NCBI GenBank assembly: GCA_944324665.1
Contig: CALUXD010000002.1
Span: 62,001 to 126,000, forward strand
Length of the DNA stretch: 64,000 nucleotides
Reading direction: 5' to 3'
DNA from: Candidatus Proelusimicrobium volucris
GTDB taxonomy: Bacteria > Elusimicrobiota > Elusimicrobia > Elusimicrobiales > Elusimicrobiaceae
Shown: positions 16,565-23,846 of the stretch, one piece after another
Layout: each line of letters starts with the position of its first letter
How positions within the stretch are numbered: the first letter of the stretch is position 1
Translations under genes and position numbers: made by a program
Notes under the pieces: generated by a model
The model's input: the letters and a program-made list of their open reading frames with translations, nothing else
Databases searched by the model: none
Told to the model about the DNA's origin: nothing

Positions 16565-17790
16565 CCGTAAGCGTAAGATTAAAGAACGATTTTGATAAAG
16601 ACAGCTCTGTAGAGGAGCTGATAAGGCTTTGCGATACCGCGGGGTGCGAAGTAGTGGAATGTTTTAATGTCCGTATGGAAAACTATAATCCCGCTATGTA
16701 CATAGGCAGCGGCAAAGCCGAAGAGATAGGGCGCTACGTGGCTGAAAACGGGATAGATGCCGTAGTCTTTAACGAAGATATAACCCCCGCCCAGCAGAAG
16801 AATTTGGAAGAAGCCATACCGTGTAAAATAATAGACAGGACCCGCCTTATTTTGGATATATTTGCCCAGCGCGCCCGTACGAAAGAGGGGCGTTTGCAGG
16901 TGGAGTTGGCTCAACTTAATTACCTATTGCCGCGCCTAAGCGGGCGCGGCGCGGCTATGATGCAGCAAAAAGGCGGCATAGGTATGCGCGGGCCGGGCGA
17001 AAGGAAGTTGGAATATGACCGCCGCAAAATCCGCAAGAGAATAGCGAAATTGGAACAGGATATAGAATCAGTCCAACGTGAACGAAGCGTAAGGCGGGGT
17101 CAAAGAACTGCCGTACCGGTTCCTCAAGTCGCATTGGCGGGTTATACCAATGCGGGCAAAAGCACTTTGCTTAACGCTCTTACGGGACGGGAATCAGCCT
17201 ATGCCGACGATAAGCTCTTCGCCACTTTGGATCCTACAAGCCGTAAAGTGCACTTCCCCAGCGGGATAAATATGGTGTTTACCGATACCGTCGGTTTTAT
17301 ACAGAAGCTGCCGCACGGTTTGGTGTCGGCATTTAGGGCGACTTTGGAGGAAACTAAATTCGCGGATTTGGTGCTGCACGTAGCGGACGCTTCCTCCGAT
17401 GAGATTGAGGAGCAATCCTCCACTGTAATGAGTATTTTAAACGAAATCAACCCCGAAGGAGGGGAAATCTTGCGCGTTTTTAATAAATGCGACGAATTGG
17501 GGCCGCTTAAATTGAACGCTTTGAAGAAACGCTTTGAAGGCGCGGTGTTTATATCGGCCAAGACAGGAGAGGGCTTTGACGAACTGTTTAAAAGGGTGGA
17601 GGAGATAATCGCCCGCAAATGGAAAAGACGCCTCTTAAAAATCCCTTATGCCAAAAACTATCTGATAAAGGAAATATATTCCCGCGGGTTGGTGCTTTCC
17701 CGCAAAGATACTCCCGAAGGTACAGACCTTTGTTTTATGGCGACGGAAGGCAATTGGCAATCGGTAAAAAAGAAGTTACTTCTTTCCTAA
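16549..17790 (+). CDS. hflX: Ribosome-associated GTPase HflX
   Basis: HflX splits or rescues ribosomes under stress using GTP. The 413-residue protein has the N-terminal HflX domain (residues 1-180, with YIGSGKAEEIG and RLQVELAQLNYLLPRL) and the glycine-rich GGIGMRGPGERKLEYDRR linker. The Obg-type GTPase domain has G1 GYTNAGKST, G3 DTVGFIQKLPH and G4 FNKCDE. Its start lies inside miaA, so translation is coupled. Its 3' end overlaps by 15 bases the 3' end of the convergent protease gene. Confidence 0.94.
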   Translation: MERALTVSVRLKNDFDKDSSVEELIRLCDTAGCEVVECFNVRMENYNPAMYIGSGKAEEIGRYVAENGIDAVVFNEDITPAQQKNLEEAIPCKIIDRTRLILDIFAQRARTKEGRLQVELAQLNYLLPRLSGRGAAMMQQKGGIGMRGPGERKLEYDRRKIRKRIAKLEQDIESVQRERSVRRGQRTAVPVPQVALAGYTNAGKSTLLNALTGRESAYADDKLFATLDPTSRKVHFPSGINMVFTDTVGFIQKLPHGLVSAFRATLEETKFADLVLHVADASSDEIEEQSSTVMSILNEINPEGGEILRVFNKCDELGPLKLNALKKRFEGAVFISAKTGEGFDELFKRVEEIIARKWKRRLLKIPYAKNYLIKEIYSRGLVLSRKDTPEGTDLCFMATEGNWQSVKKKLLLS

Positions 17791-18741
17791 ATTGACTGTA
17801 TCCAATAGATTAAGCAATTCTTTTTGCTTTGCGTTTAGATTGCCCCAATATTCGGGGGTTGCTTCTATATAGCCGAAGCTGCCCACATGCTCGTGTATAA
17901 AATCAACTACTTCCTGATCAAAAGCGCTTAAATAAACTATGCTGAGAGGATCGTACTTTTTCGTCTTTTTGTTGTATATCCCAACGGACCCGATCGCCGA
18001 TACTATTGCCACGAGTTCGCCGGTATTAGTCATTACGCCCGATCCCGATATCCCTTTTATTATGCCGAAATTTTTTGTAAAGAAAAGTTTCTGTTGGGGA
18101 GAGTAGACCAAGGGATCTTTTGCGTCAAGTACTTCGCGCTTTCCGTCCCATATCGAAATTGCCGATATACTTCTGTTCAACTCCTTACCCTCTTTTTCGT
18201 TTACGATGAGCAGATTGGGGATATTTGTTCCTTTTACAGCTTTGTAATAAAGAGATTCATTGGGTATTCTCTGTAAGAATTGCTCTTCGGTAAGAGCCCT
18301 CCTTATGGACATATCTTTGTAGACGACTTTTGTTTCCGAGGGCTTAAAATAGAGCAGAGCCAAGTCGTAAGAAGAAGAGCGCTTGTCCAATTTCGCCTTT
18401 TCGTGTTTGAATATTTTGGGTGACTGCGGCGTATGTGTTACCGTCATATCGGCTTCATAATTAGGGCCGACGATAAGGCGCGCTTGGAAGCTGCAATTGT
18501 CCCGACAGGCGTTTTCCACGCAATGCGCGGCGGTAAGGAACCAGTATTCGTCCAAACGCACCGCTTGGCACTTGTTGATGTTCTTTTCGCCGTGGCGGTT
18601 AAAGTTGATTTCATAGGTATTGCTGAAGTCTTCGACTTCATTGTAGGAAGACTCATCGCTGACGGTAATAAAACTTACTTCTGCCGACGCCTGATGAGAG
18701 AGCAAAAACAAAGATATAAAAAAGAGTAAAAACCGCTTCAT
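17776..18741 (-). CDS. Secreted trypsin-like serine protease (copy 1)
   Basis: The 321-residue protein has a signal peptide (residues 1-20) and a chymotrypsin-fold protease domain. His73 lies in FLTAAHCVENAC, Asp126 in SYDLALLYF, and the catalytic Ser232 is expected in GISGSGV, which resembles the GxSGS form of glutamyl-endopeptidase-like enzymes rather than GDSGGP. Extra cysteines around His73 could form disulfides in the periplasm. Its start overlaps the stop of the upstream paralogue by four bases, so they are one transcription unit. The substrate is unknown. The convergent overlap with hflX leaves no room for a separate terminator. Confidence 0.82.
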   Translation of the reverse strand: MKRFLLFFISLFLLSHQASAEVSFITVSDESSYNEVEDFSNTYEINFNRHGEKNINKCQAVRLDEYWFLTAAHCVENACRDNCSFQARLIVGPNYEADMTVTHTPQSPKIFKHEKAKLDKRSSSYDLALLYFKPSETKVVYKDMSIRRALTEEQFLQRIPNESLYYKAVKGTNIPNLLIVNEKEGKELNRSISAISIWDGKREVLDAKDPLVYSPQQKLFFTKNFGIIKGISGSGVMTNTGELVAIVSAIGSVGIYNKKTKKYDPLSIVYLSAFDQEVVDFIHEHVGSFGYIEATPEYWGNLNAKQKELLNLLDTVNLGKK

Positions 18742-19679
18742 AACTCCATTTCCTCCATATTCCGGGTTAAAGCTCTGTACTCGTCGGGTACTACGGCGAA
18801 ATAATTAAAGCCCGCTTGCTTTATCTTTAAACCCGGTACATGGCTTTTTAAGAAAGACAGCACAGAACTGTCAAAGGTGGAAAACATCGAAAAATCTATA
18901 TCTTTTATTTTGGCGCCGCTGCCATCGGTCAAAGTTCTTTGTGTATGAGCCACGGCGGAAACTATTGCCACCAGTTCGCCGCTGCTCGTTATTACGCCCG
19001 AGCCGGATATTCCTTGCCTTATGCCAAAGTTGGAAGTATATAGAAAATTGTGCTTAGGCGAGAAGAAAACATAATCTTCCGAGCTTAAAATTTCTTTGTC
19101 GTAGTCCCATACCGAAGCCACCGCCAAAGCTCTGTTAAGCAGTTTTGGCGTTTGCGTTTTCAGCGCCAATATTACGGGGAAATTTACGCCCTCTATCGCC
19201 TGGTTGAATTCAGATTTTTGAGAAGCGTTTAACTTTTTAAACAAGTCGTCTTTTGCTATAAGGCGCATATTTTTCTTGTCTTTAAATATGTAGGAAGTGC
19301 TTGCGGGATTAAAGCGTATCAGCGCTATGTCGTAAGAAACTTGATCTTCTTTTGATTTACCGTGAAGATAAGCCGCTTTAGAGAGACCGTTGTGTGTGGT
19401 GGTCATTTCCATTTCATATTCGTCCGTATTGGCCAACTTCGCTTTTATCGTACATTCCGAATCGCATACCGGCACAAGGCAGTGTGCTGCGGTGATAAAC
19501 CATTCCTTATTTAGCCTTACCGCTTGGCATTTGGATTCTTGTTTGTCTCCGGGCCTATGTACGTTTATTTCATATGTGTTATTGTACTGGCGTACGTCCA
19601 TATACTTCTGCGCTTTAGCCGGTGCAGCCGCGCAGATAAATATAAATAAAAATAGAAATATGTTTAAGTGTATCCTCAT
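18738..19679 (-). CDS. Secreted trypsin-like serine protease (copy 2)
   Basis: This 313-residue protein is a clear paralogue of its downstream neighbour. It has a signal peptide (residues 1-23), the same NTYEINxxRxG opening and CQAVRL block, His66 in FITAAHC, Asp117 in SYDIALIRF and the expected Ser225 in GISGSGV. The second half of the domain also matches (GELVAIVSA). Tandem duplication is the simplest origin. The four-base ATGA overlap with the second copy suggests coupled translation. Both keep the full triad, so both are likely active, exported enzymes with related targets. Confidence 0.82.
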   Translation of the reverse strand: MRIHLNIFLFLFIFICAAAPAKAQKYMDVRQYNNTYEINVHRPGDKQESKCQAVRLNKEWFITAAHCLVPVCDSECTIKAKLANTDEYEMEMTTTHNGLSKAAYLHGKSKEDQVSYDIALIRFNPASTSYIFKDKKNMRLIAKDDLFKKLNASQKSEFNQAIEGVNFPVILALKTQTPKLLNRALAVASVWDYDKEILSSEDYVFFSPKHNFLYTSNFGIRQGISGSGVITSSGELVAIVSAVAHTQRTLTDGSGAKIKDIDFSMFSTFDSSVLSFLKSHVPGLKIKQAGFNYFAVVPDEYRALTRNMEEMEL

Positions 19680-20078
19680 AAAAATATGATAACAAAAAGA
19701 ATCCGTTTTTAGAAGGGCGCCTTATTCCTTTTTAGATAGGTCTTCGTCCGGGAATGTTTCCCGCTTGATTAAGTATTCTTTTTCTTGGGCTTAACTATGT
19801 TACTCAGCATAGAAATATTATAGCCGGTAAATATGTTAAGGGATTGTTTAATAAATTTTCAAGTGAATATAAAATCTTCACGCATTCGCATAAAGTTTGG
19901 ATATATTCTTAATTTTTTGAAACATTAATTCTTGCCCAATGCGGAAAGAAAAGCTGAAATTATTTAAAAATATTTTTGCTTTGTAGGGCAAAGGCCAGAT
20001 ATTTATTCCCCCATAAATAAAGCGCTTTGTGTTTAGATACAAATTAGGGACCTCAAATCCTGATGATTCTTTGGAAAG
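19680..20078. other. Gene-free AT-rich interval
   Basis: About 400 bases lie between the start of the protease pair and the terminator of the next lipoprotein gene. It should hold the promoter of the protease operon, but I see no hexamer pair good enough to name, no convincing small ORF and no strong hairpin. Confidence 0.6.
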
Positions 20079-20110
20079 AAAAAAGCCGCTTATCTGAAAG
20101 CGGCTTTTTT
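20079..20110 (-). terminator. Intrinsic terminator of the lipoprotein gene
   Basis: A 12-bp perfect stem (20079-20090 with 20099-20110) includes an A-run on one side and a T-run on the other, so it can act on either strand. It lies 28 bases beyond the stop of the minus-strand lipoprotein gene. Confidence 0.82.
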
Positions 20111-20137
20111 ATTGCTTTTGTAAATTATATATTGGCT

Positions 20138-20812
20138 TTAATTGGCGTCTTCCCAATCATCTACGCTGGGGTCAAATGTTATTATTTCCAATCCCAAAGC
20201 TTCAGCCAATGCGGTTTCCATTCTCCTGGATTGTACCTGAGGATCTTCTGTTAAGTTCCAAGAATAGACTTTTTTTGTTTTTGCAATATTATGCGTATCT
20301 ACCACGTAAATACTTGCCGTTGAAGGTTTTGCGCCCAGCGGGAGAAACACATCTTGACAGGCATTATCAGAACATACGGTAACGGCATTCATAAAGAAAT
20401 TTACATTGTACAGGCCGGTTAACCAAGGTATATTTTTGTTTGGAGAATCTTGATAAATATCCAAGAATACCGGTACATAATTCATACCGTGAGCTTTAGG
20501 GACAATACGCGTTGCCATTTCATTAAGATATGGCGCCATTAACTTGGATTTTTCACAATCTGTTTCAAGCAATACGACTACCAAAAAGTCTTGATTATAG
20601 TTGGGCGTTAGAATATTGAGGCTGTTCTCGTCTTGAGAATTGCGGCTGATAACCAAATTCTCGCTTCCGGTAAGGTTTTTAAATGTAATTTCTTTCCATT
20701 CGTCATACATCTGAGTATTTGTTTCGGAAAGTTCAGGGAAGTTGTCTTCAATTATGACGCATCCCGTTAAAGGCAATAAAAAACACAACAGCAAAAGAAA
20801 CAGTTTTTTCAT
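20138..20812 (-). CDS. Lipoprotein with possible thioredoxin-like fold
   Basis: The 224-residue product has a lipoprotein signal ending in LTGC, with acylated Cys18, so it should be membrane-anchored outside the cytoplasm. The segment FLVVVLLETDCEKSKLMAPY is placed like the first strand and active-site helix of a thioredoxin fold. It has a single cysteine followed by EKSK rather than a CxxC pair, so redox activity is doubtful. A second cysteine pair occurs at VCSDNACQDVF. No family is recognised. The start has an AGGAGA ribosome site. It stands alone with its own terminator. Confidence 0.72.
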   Translation of the reverse strand: MKKLFLLLLCFLLPLTGCVIIEDNFPELSETNTQMYDEWKEITFKNLTGSENLVISRNSQDENSLNILTPNYNQDFLVVVLLETDCEKSKLMAPYLNEMATRIVPKAHGMNYVPVFLDIYQDSPNKNIPWLTGLYNVNFFMNAVTVCSDNACQDVFLPLGAKPSTASIYVVDTHNIAKTKKVYSWNLTEDPQVQSRRMETALAEALGLEIITFDPSVDDWEDAN

Positions 20813-21057
20813 AGAAGTCTCCTGGATAGAATGTTAACATAATCTACTGCTTTAATAATATGAAATTTATCCGCCAAAGTCTATGTATGTGATAATGGGC
20901 TTATAAAGCTAAAATAGGGGAAATGCTTTACCAGCTGTTTAATATAATAGATGCTAAAAATAGTTAAAAAGTATTTTTTAGGGTGTATAAAAAAACAGAT
21001 ATATTTTATAATTTGATATCTCATTATTATCAAAGTAATTATCGCTGATAAGGCAAT

Positions 21058-21084
21058 AAAAAAGACACTTCTTAAGAAGTGCCT
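21058..21084 (-). terminator. Intrinsic terminator after tRNA-Pro genes
   Basis: The near-palindromic stem at 63-71/76-84 of this block (21063-21084) is followed on the minus strand by six T. It lies just downstream of the CCA end of tRNA-Pro(CGG). Confidence 0.8.
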
Positions 21085-21091
21085 ATCTAAA

Positions 21092-21167
21092 TGGTCGGGG
21101 CGGCGGGATTTGAACCCACGACCTCACGGTCCCGAACCGTGCGCGCTACCAGCTGCGCTACGCCCCG
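21092..21167 (-). tRNA. tRNA-Pro (anticodon CGG), CCA encoded
   Basis: On the minus strand the sequence folds as a cloverleaf. The acceptor CGGGGCG pairs with CGCCCCG, the anticodon stem CACGG/CCGTG has loop TTCGGGA (anticodon CGG, reading CCG), and the T-arm loop is TTCAAAT. The discriminator A and an encoded CCA complete the 76-base gene. Confidence 0.95.
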
Positions 21168-21195
21168 TTTATTCTTTGTATGTAAATATTTTAAA

Positions 21196-21270
21196 TGGTC
21201 GGGGAGCCGAGAATCGAACTCGGGACCTCTCGCACCCCAAGCGAGCGCTATACCACTAAGCCACTCCCCG
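21196..21270 (-). tRNA. tRNA-Pro (anticodon GGG), CCA encoded
   Basis: On the minus strand the acceptor CGGGGAG pairs with CTCCCCG, and the anticodon stem CTCGC/GCGAG has loop TTGGGGT (anticodon GGG, reading CCC and CCU). The T-loop is TTCGATT, and the discriminator A and CCA are encoded. It lies 28 bases upstream of tRNA-Pro(CGG) and probably shares its transcript. Confidence 0.95.
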
Positions 21271-21284
21271 ATTAGTTTCCTGCT

Positions 21285-21310
21285 GGTAAAAACCGGTGCC
21301 TGTTTTTACC
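21285..21310 (-). terminator. Weak hairpin downstream of the MerR-like gene
   Basis: A 9-bp perfect stem (21285-21293 with 21302-21310) lies between the MerR-like gene and the tRNA pair. It has no good T-run after it on the minus strand, so it may be a partial terminator or a processing site. Confidence 0.35.
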
Positions 21311-21326
21311 TTACCCTTATATTTTA

Positions 21327-21680
21327 TCATTCTTTAATGATTTGTGAAAGGGTTTCTTTTATTTCTTTTAAAAACTTTACATCTTTTACCGTGTAAGAAC
21401 TCCTATTTTCTTTCGGCCTGGCGCCCAACGCCATATACTTGCTAAGATGCTTTTTTGCGCCTTCCAAAGTCATTTTATGGCGCTGTGTAAGTTCTTTTAT
21501 CTTTGATATGGTGTTTATGTCGCTTTTGGTATAACGGCGATGTCTGCTCTCTTTGCGTATCGGCCTTATCAGGTTAAAGTTCTTTTCCCAATATCTTATG
21601 GTATATTCGGGGATACCGCAAAGTTTGGATACTTCGCCTATGGTAAAATATTCTTTGTTTTGCAGTTCCTCGATATTCAT
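21327..21680 (-). CDS. MerR-family DNA-binding regulator
   Basis: The 117-residue protein has an N-terminal winged helix-turn-helix of the MerR type (YFTIGEVSKLCGIPEYTIRY, then RRYTKSDINTISKIKELT). A short C-terminal helix of about 35 residues follows instead of a long coiled coil or a cysteine-bearing effector domain. That size fits the small MerR-like proteins often encoded next to integration host factor genes. It starts three bases after the HU/IHF stop, so both are co-transcribed. The target genes are not evident. Confidence 0.85.
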   Translation of the reverse strand: MNIEELQNKEYFTIGEVSKLCGIPEYTIRYWEKNFNLIRPIRKESRHRRYTKSDINTISKIKELTQRHKMTLEGAKKHLSKYMALGARPKENRSSYTVKDVKFLKEIKETLSQIIKE

Positions 21681-21683
21681 ATT

Positions 21684-21944
21684 TTACTTTAAGATATTTT
21701 CCGACGCTTTAAATCTTATGCGCGTCTTGGCCGGTACGGGTATTTCTTTGCCAGTTTTGGGGTTTTTTAAACTTATGGGACGGCTTTCCTTCGTCTTGAA
21801 AGTCCCAAAATTAGATAAAACCACTTTGTCGCCTTTTTTTAAGGCGTCCTTCATTATTTTGATGGTATTTTCCACAGCCGCTTTGGCCTGCTTCTTATCA
21901 AAAAGGTGTTTGGAGAGTTCCTGTATTATATCTTCCTTATTCAT
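21684..21944 (-). CDS. HU/IHF-family nucleoid DNA-binding protein
   Basis: The 86-residue protein bends DNA as a dimer in the nucleoid. The conserved features are visible: an N-terminal helical body (MNKEDIIQELSKHLFDKKQA), the GDKVVLSNFGTFKTKE strand and the NPKTGKEIPVPAKTRIRFKA beta arm containing the Pro that intercalates at the DNA kink. Whether it is HU or IHF cannot be decided by eye. A GGAGGAAAC ribosome site precedes the ATG. Its pairing with a MerR-like gene suggests one regulatory operon. Confidence 0.93.
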   Translation of the reverse strand: MNKEDIIQELSKHLFDKKQAKAAVENTIKIMKDALKKGDKVVLSNFGTFKTKESRPISLKNPKTGKEIPVPAKTRIRFKASENILK

Positions 21945-21974
21945 GTGAGTTTCCTCCGTGTCTGTAAAATTCTT

Positions 21975-22961
21975 TTAAAAACCCAACGCGTGTATCAGTA
22001 CCGACGGCTTTTCTCCTTTTATTACAATTTTCCAAATAGCCGTTATTACCGGACAGTTGAGTTTGTTTTTTTGTATTAAATCGTATACGCTTTGGACGGA
22101 ATTGGCCCCTTCCGCTATCGTCCCGACCTGTTCTTTGGCCTGTTCCAAAGTTAAGCCTTGGCCCAGCTTCTCGCCGAGTCTTCTGTTCCTTGATATGGCT
22201 GACATACCGGTCAGTACCGCGTCACCCAGTCCGCATAAACCGTAAACCGCTTCGGTGGTGCAGCCTTGGCTTAACATTATGGCGTTAAGTTCCTGCATAG
22301 CCTGTGTAAGAAGGGCGGATTTTGTATTGGCACCATCGCCTATACCGTCTAATAAGCCGCAGCCTATCGCCACTACGTTTTTTATGGCGCCGCCGTATTC
22401 CGCGCCGCGTCTGTCGAAAGATGTTTCAAGTATTACTGGTGGAGCGCTTAACTTTTCTTTAAGTTCGCTCATAAGTACGCCGTTATGGCCCGCCAAGATT
22501 ATTTTGGTGGGGATATTCCTTGCCACTTCCAAAGCGAAACTGGGGCCGCTGAAGGCAAAAACATAATCTTTAAGCTGGGGCAGTTCTTCCTCTATGATTT
22601 CGCACATCGTCTTGAAGGTTTTATCTTCCAAGCCTTTTGACGCGCTTATTACGGGGATAACCCGCCCGTTTAAAATCGGTTTGATTTTGGCGCAGAAAGC
22701 TCTTATCGCTTTAGACGATATCACAAACACCAGCATATCGCTGTCTTTTACGGCATCTTCCTCGCTGCCGGTAAGAGTGATATTATCGTGAAATTTAAAA
22801 TCCGGTATATGGGGGTGACGGCCGTCACTGTCTTTTATTTTTGCCAGCAACTCCTTCGAATATTCCCATACCGTAACTTTATAGCCGATCTTGGCTATAT
22901 GCTGGGCTATAACGCTGCCCCATACGCCCGCACCTAAAACCGTTATTTTATTTATTTGCAT
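21975..22961 (-). CDS. gpsA: Glycerol-3-phosphate dehydrogenase [NAD(P)+]
   Basis: GpsA reduces dihydroxyacetone phosphate to sn-glycerol 3-phosphate, the backbone for phospholipid synthesis. From the ATG at 22961 the protein has 328 residues. The Rossmann motif GAGVWGS opens the chain, and SASKGLE, FSGPSFALE, GGAIKNVVAIGCG and the C-terminal NRRLGEKLGQG segment are all conserved. A TTG seven codons upstream is also open, but the ATG gives the usual distance to the GxGxxG motif. The start lies inside the end of plsY, whose product uses the G3P made here, so the two steps are coupled genetically. Confidence 0.94.
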   Translation of the reverse strand: MQINKITVLGAGVWGSVIAQHIAKIGYKVTVWEYSKELLAKIKDSDGRHPHIPDFKFHDNITLTGSEEDAVKDSDMLVFVISSKAIRAFCAKIKPILNGRVIPVISASKGLEDKTFKTMCEIIEEELPQLKDYVFAFSGPSFALEVARNIPTKIILAGHNGVLMSELKEKLSAPPVILETSFDRRGAEYGGAIKNVVAIGCGLLDGIGDGANTKSALLTQAMQELNAIMLSQGCTTEAVYGLCGLGDAVLTGMSAISRNRRLGEKLGQGLTLEQAKEQVGTIAEGANSVQSVYDLIQKNKLNCPVITAIWKIVIKGEKPSVLIHALGF

Positions 22962-23562
22962 TTTTTTTGGCCCCGTCTTCAAAAGCGAGTTCGCTTTTGT
23001 TAAGCATACGCTTAATGTTGGGTATATGTTTGTAGATTACTATTATACCGACTACTGTACATACTAAGCTGTAGCCTAAAGGGTAATCCCCTATAAGAAA
23101 GCTGGCAATCGGCAGTACTATCGCCGCCAATATGGAGCCGGGCGAAATTCTGCCGGTTTTCCATACCACTATGACGAAAGAGGCAAACGCTATTGCCGTA
23201 GGTATCGGCAACAAAGCGCCGAATACGCCTGCAGAAGTCGCTACGCCTTTGCCGCCGCGGAATTTGAGATATATCGTCCACATATGTCCGCATATCGCCA
23301 CAAAGCCGCATATTAAGGGCATATATTCAGATGAAGGGGCGAAATACTTCGCCATTTCAACCGCGAGCGCGCCTTTAAAAGCGTCGCATAAAAACGTGCT
23401 TATACCGGCCCATTTCCCCACTGTTCGGTACACGTTTGCCGCGCCCGGGTTGCCGGAGCCGTAATTCCTGATGTCAAACCCTTTAAGTTTTTTTGTTATC
23501 AAATAACCTGAGGGTATGCCACCTATCAAATAGCTTGCAAGCAAGAGTATTAAATTCGTCAT
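22948..23562 (-). CDS. plsY: Acyl-phosphate glycerol-3-phosphate acyltransferase
   Basis: PlsY transfers an acyl group from acyl phosphate to G3P, the first committed acylation in phospholipid synthesis. The 204-residue protein has about five membrane helices and the three PlsY motifs: GIPSGYLI with GSGNPGAANVYR, KFRGGKGVATSAGVF, and YKHIPNIKRML near the C-terminus. It overlaps gpsA by 14 bases. The order plsY-gpsA is a common pairing, and PlsX is not in this window. Confidence 0.94.
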   Translation of the reverse strand: MTNLILLLASYLIGGIPSGYLITKKLKGFDIRNYGSGNPGAANVYRTVGKWAGISTFLCDAFKGALAVEMAKYFAPSSEYMPLICGFVAICGHMWTIYLKFRGGKGVATSAGVFGALLPIPTAIAFASFVIVVWKTGRISPGSILAAIVLPIASFLIGDYPLGYSLVCTVVGIIVIYKHIPNIKRMLNKSELAFEDGAKKNANK

Positions 23563-23797
23563 ATTCTTATTATATTAAATTTTACCTTCTTGCAATATCT
23601 TATTTGCGCGAGTATATTATCAATTTCCAGGGGTATGTATATAGGCTTTAATTTTTTAACTTTAAAGTTCGGGAAGCTCTGCTTATTGAAAAGAATGGGA
23701 AGTATTTCTAAGCGCATTTTCGCTTTTGGCGCAGGGCGATTATTCCCGTTCAAGTCGCGGTAAAATAAAAATTCCCGGCAGGTCTGTTGCGCAGTAA

Positions 23798-23830
23798 ACA
23801 AAAACCGCCCGTAAAGATTACGGGCGGTTT
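23798..23830 (-). terminator. Intrinsic terminator of the alpha-2-macroglobulin operon
   Basis: A perfect 13-bp stem (23802-23814 with 23818-23830) with a 3-base loop lies just beyond the minus-strand stop, followed by T-rich sequence on that strand. The remaining 230 bases to plsY hold no convincing gene. Confidence 0.85.
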
Positions 23831-23846
23831 CGTCGAATTTATAAGA

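Noticed and set aside
21091-21396. Plus-strand open frame over the tRNA pair
   Set aside because: Its start is a translation of the antisense of tRNA-Pro genes, a known artefact that gives peptides such as GFEPTTSRSRTV. Both cloverleaves fold well on the minus strand.
23559-23801. An 80-codon minus-strand frame between plsY and the macroglobulin terminator
   Set aside because: It has no ribosome site, no recognised motif, starts inside the terminator flank and has AT-driven composition.
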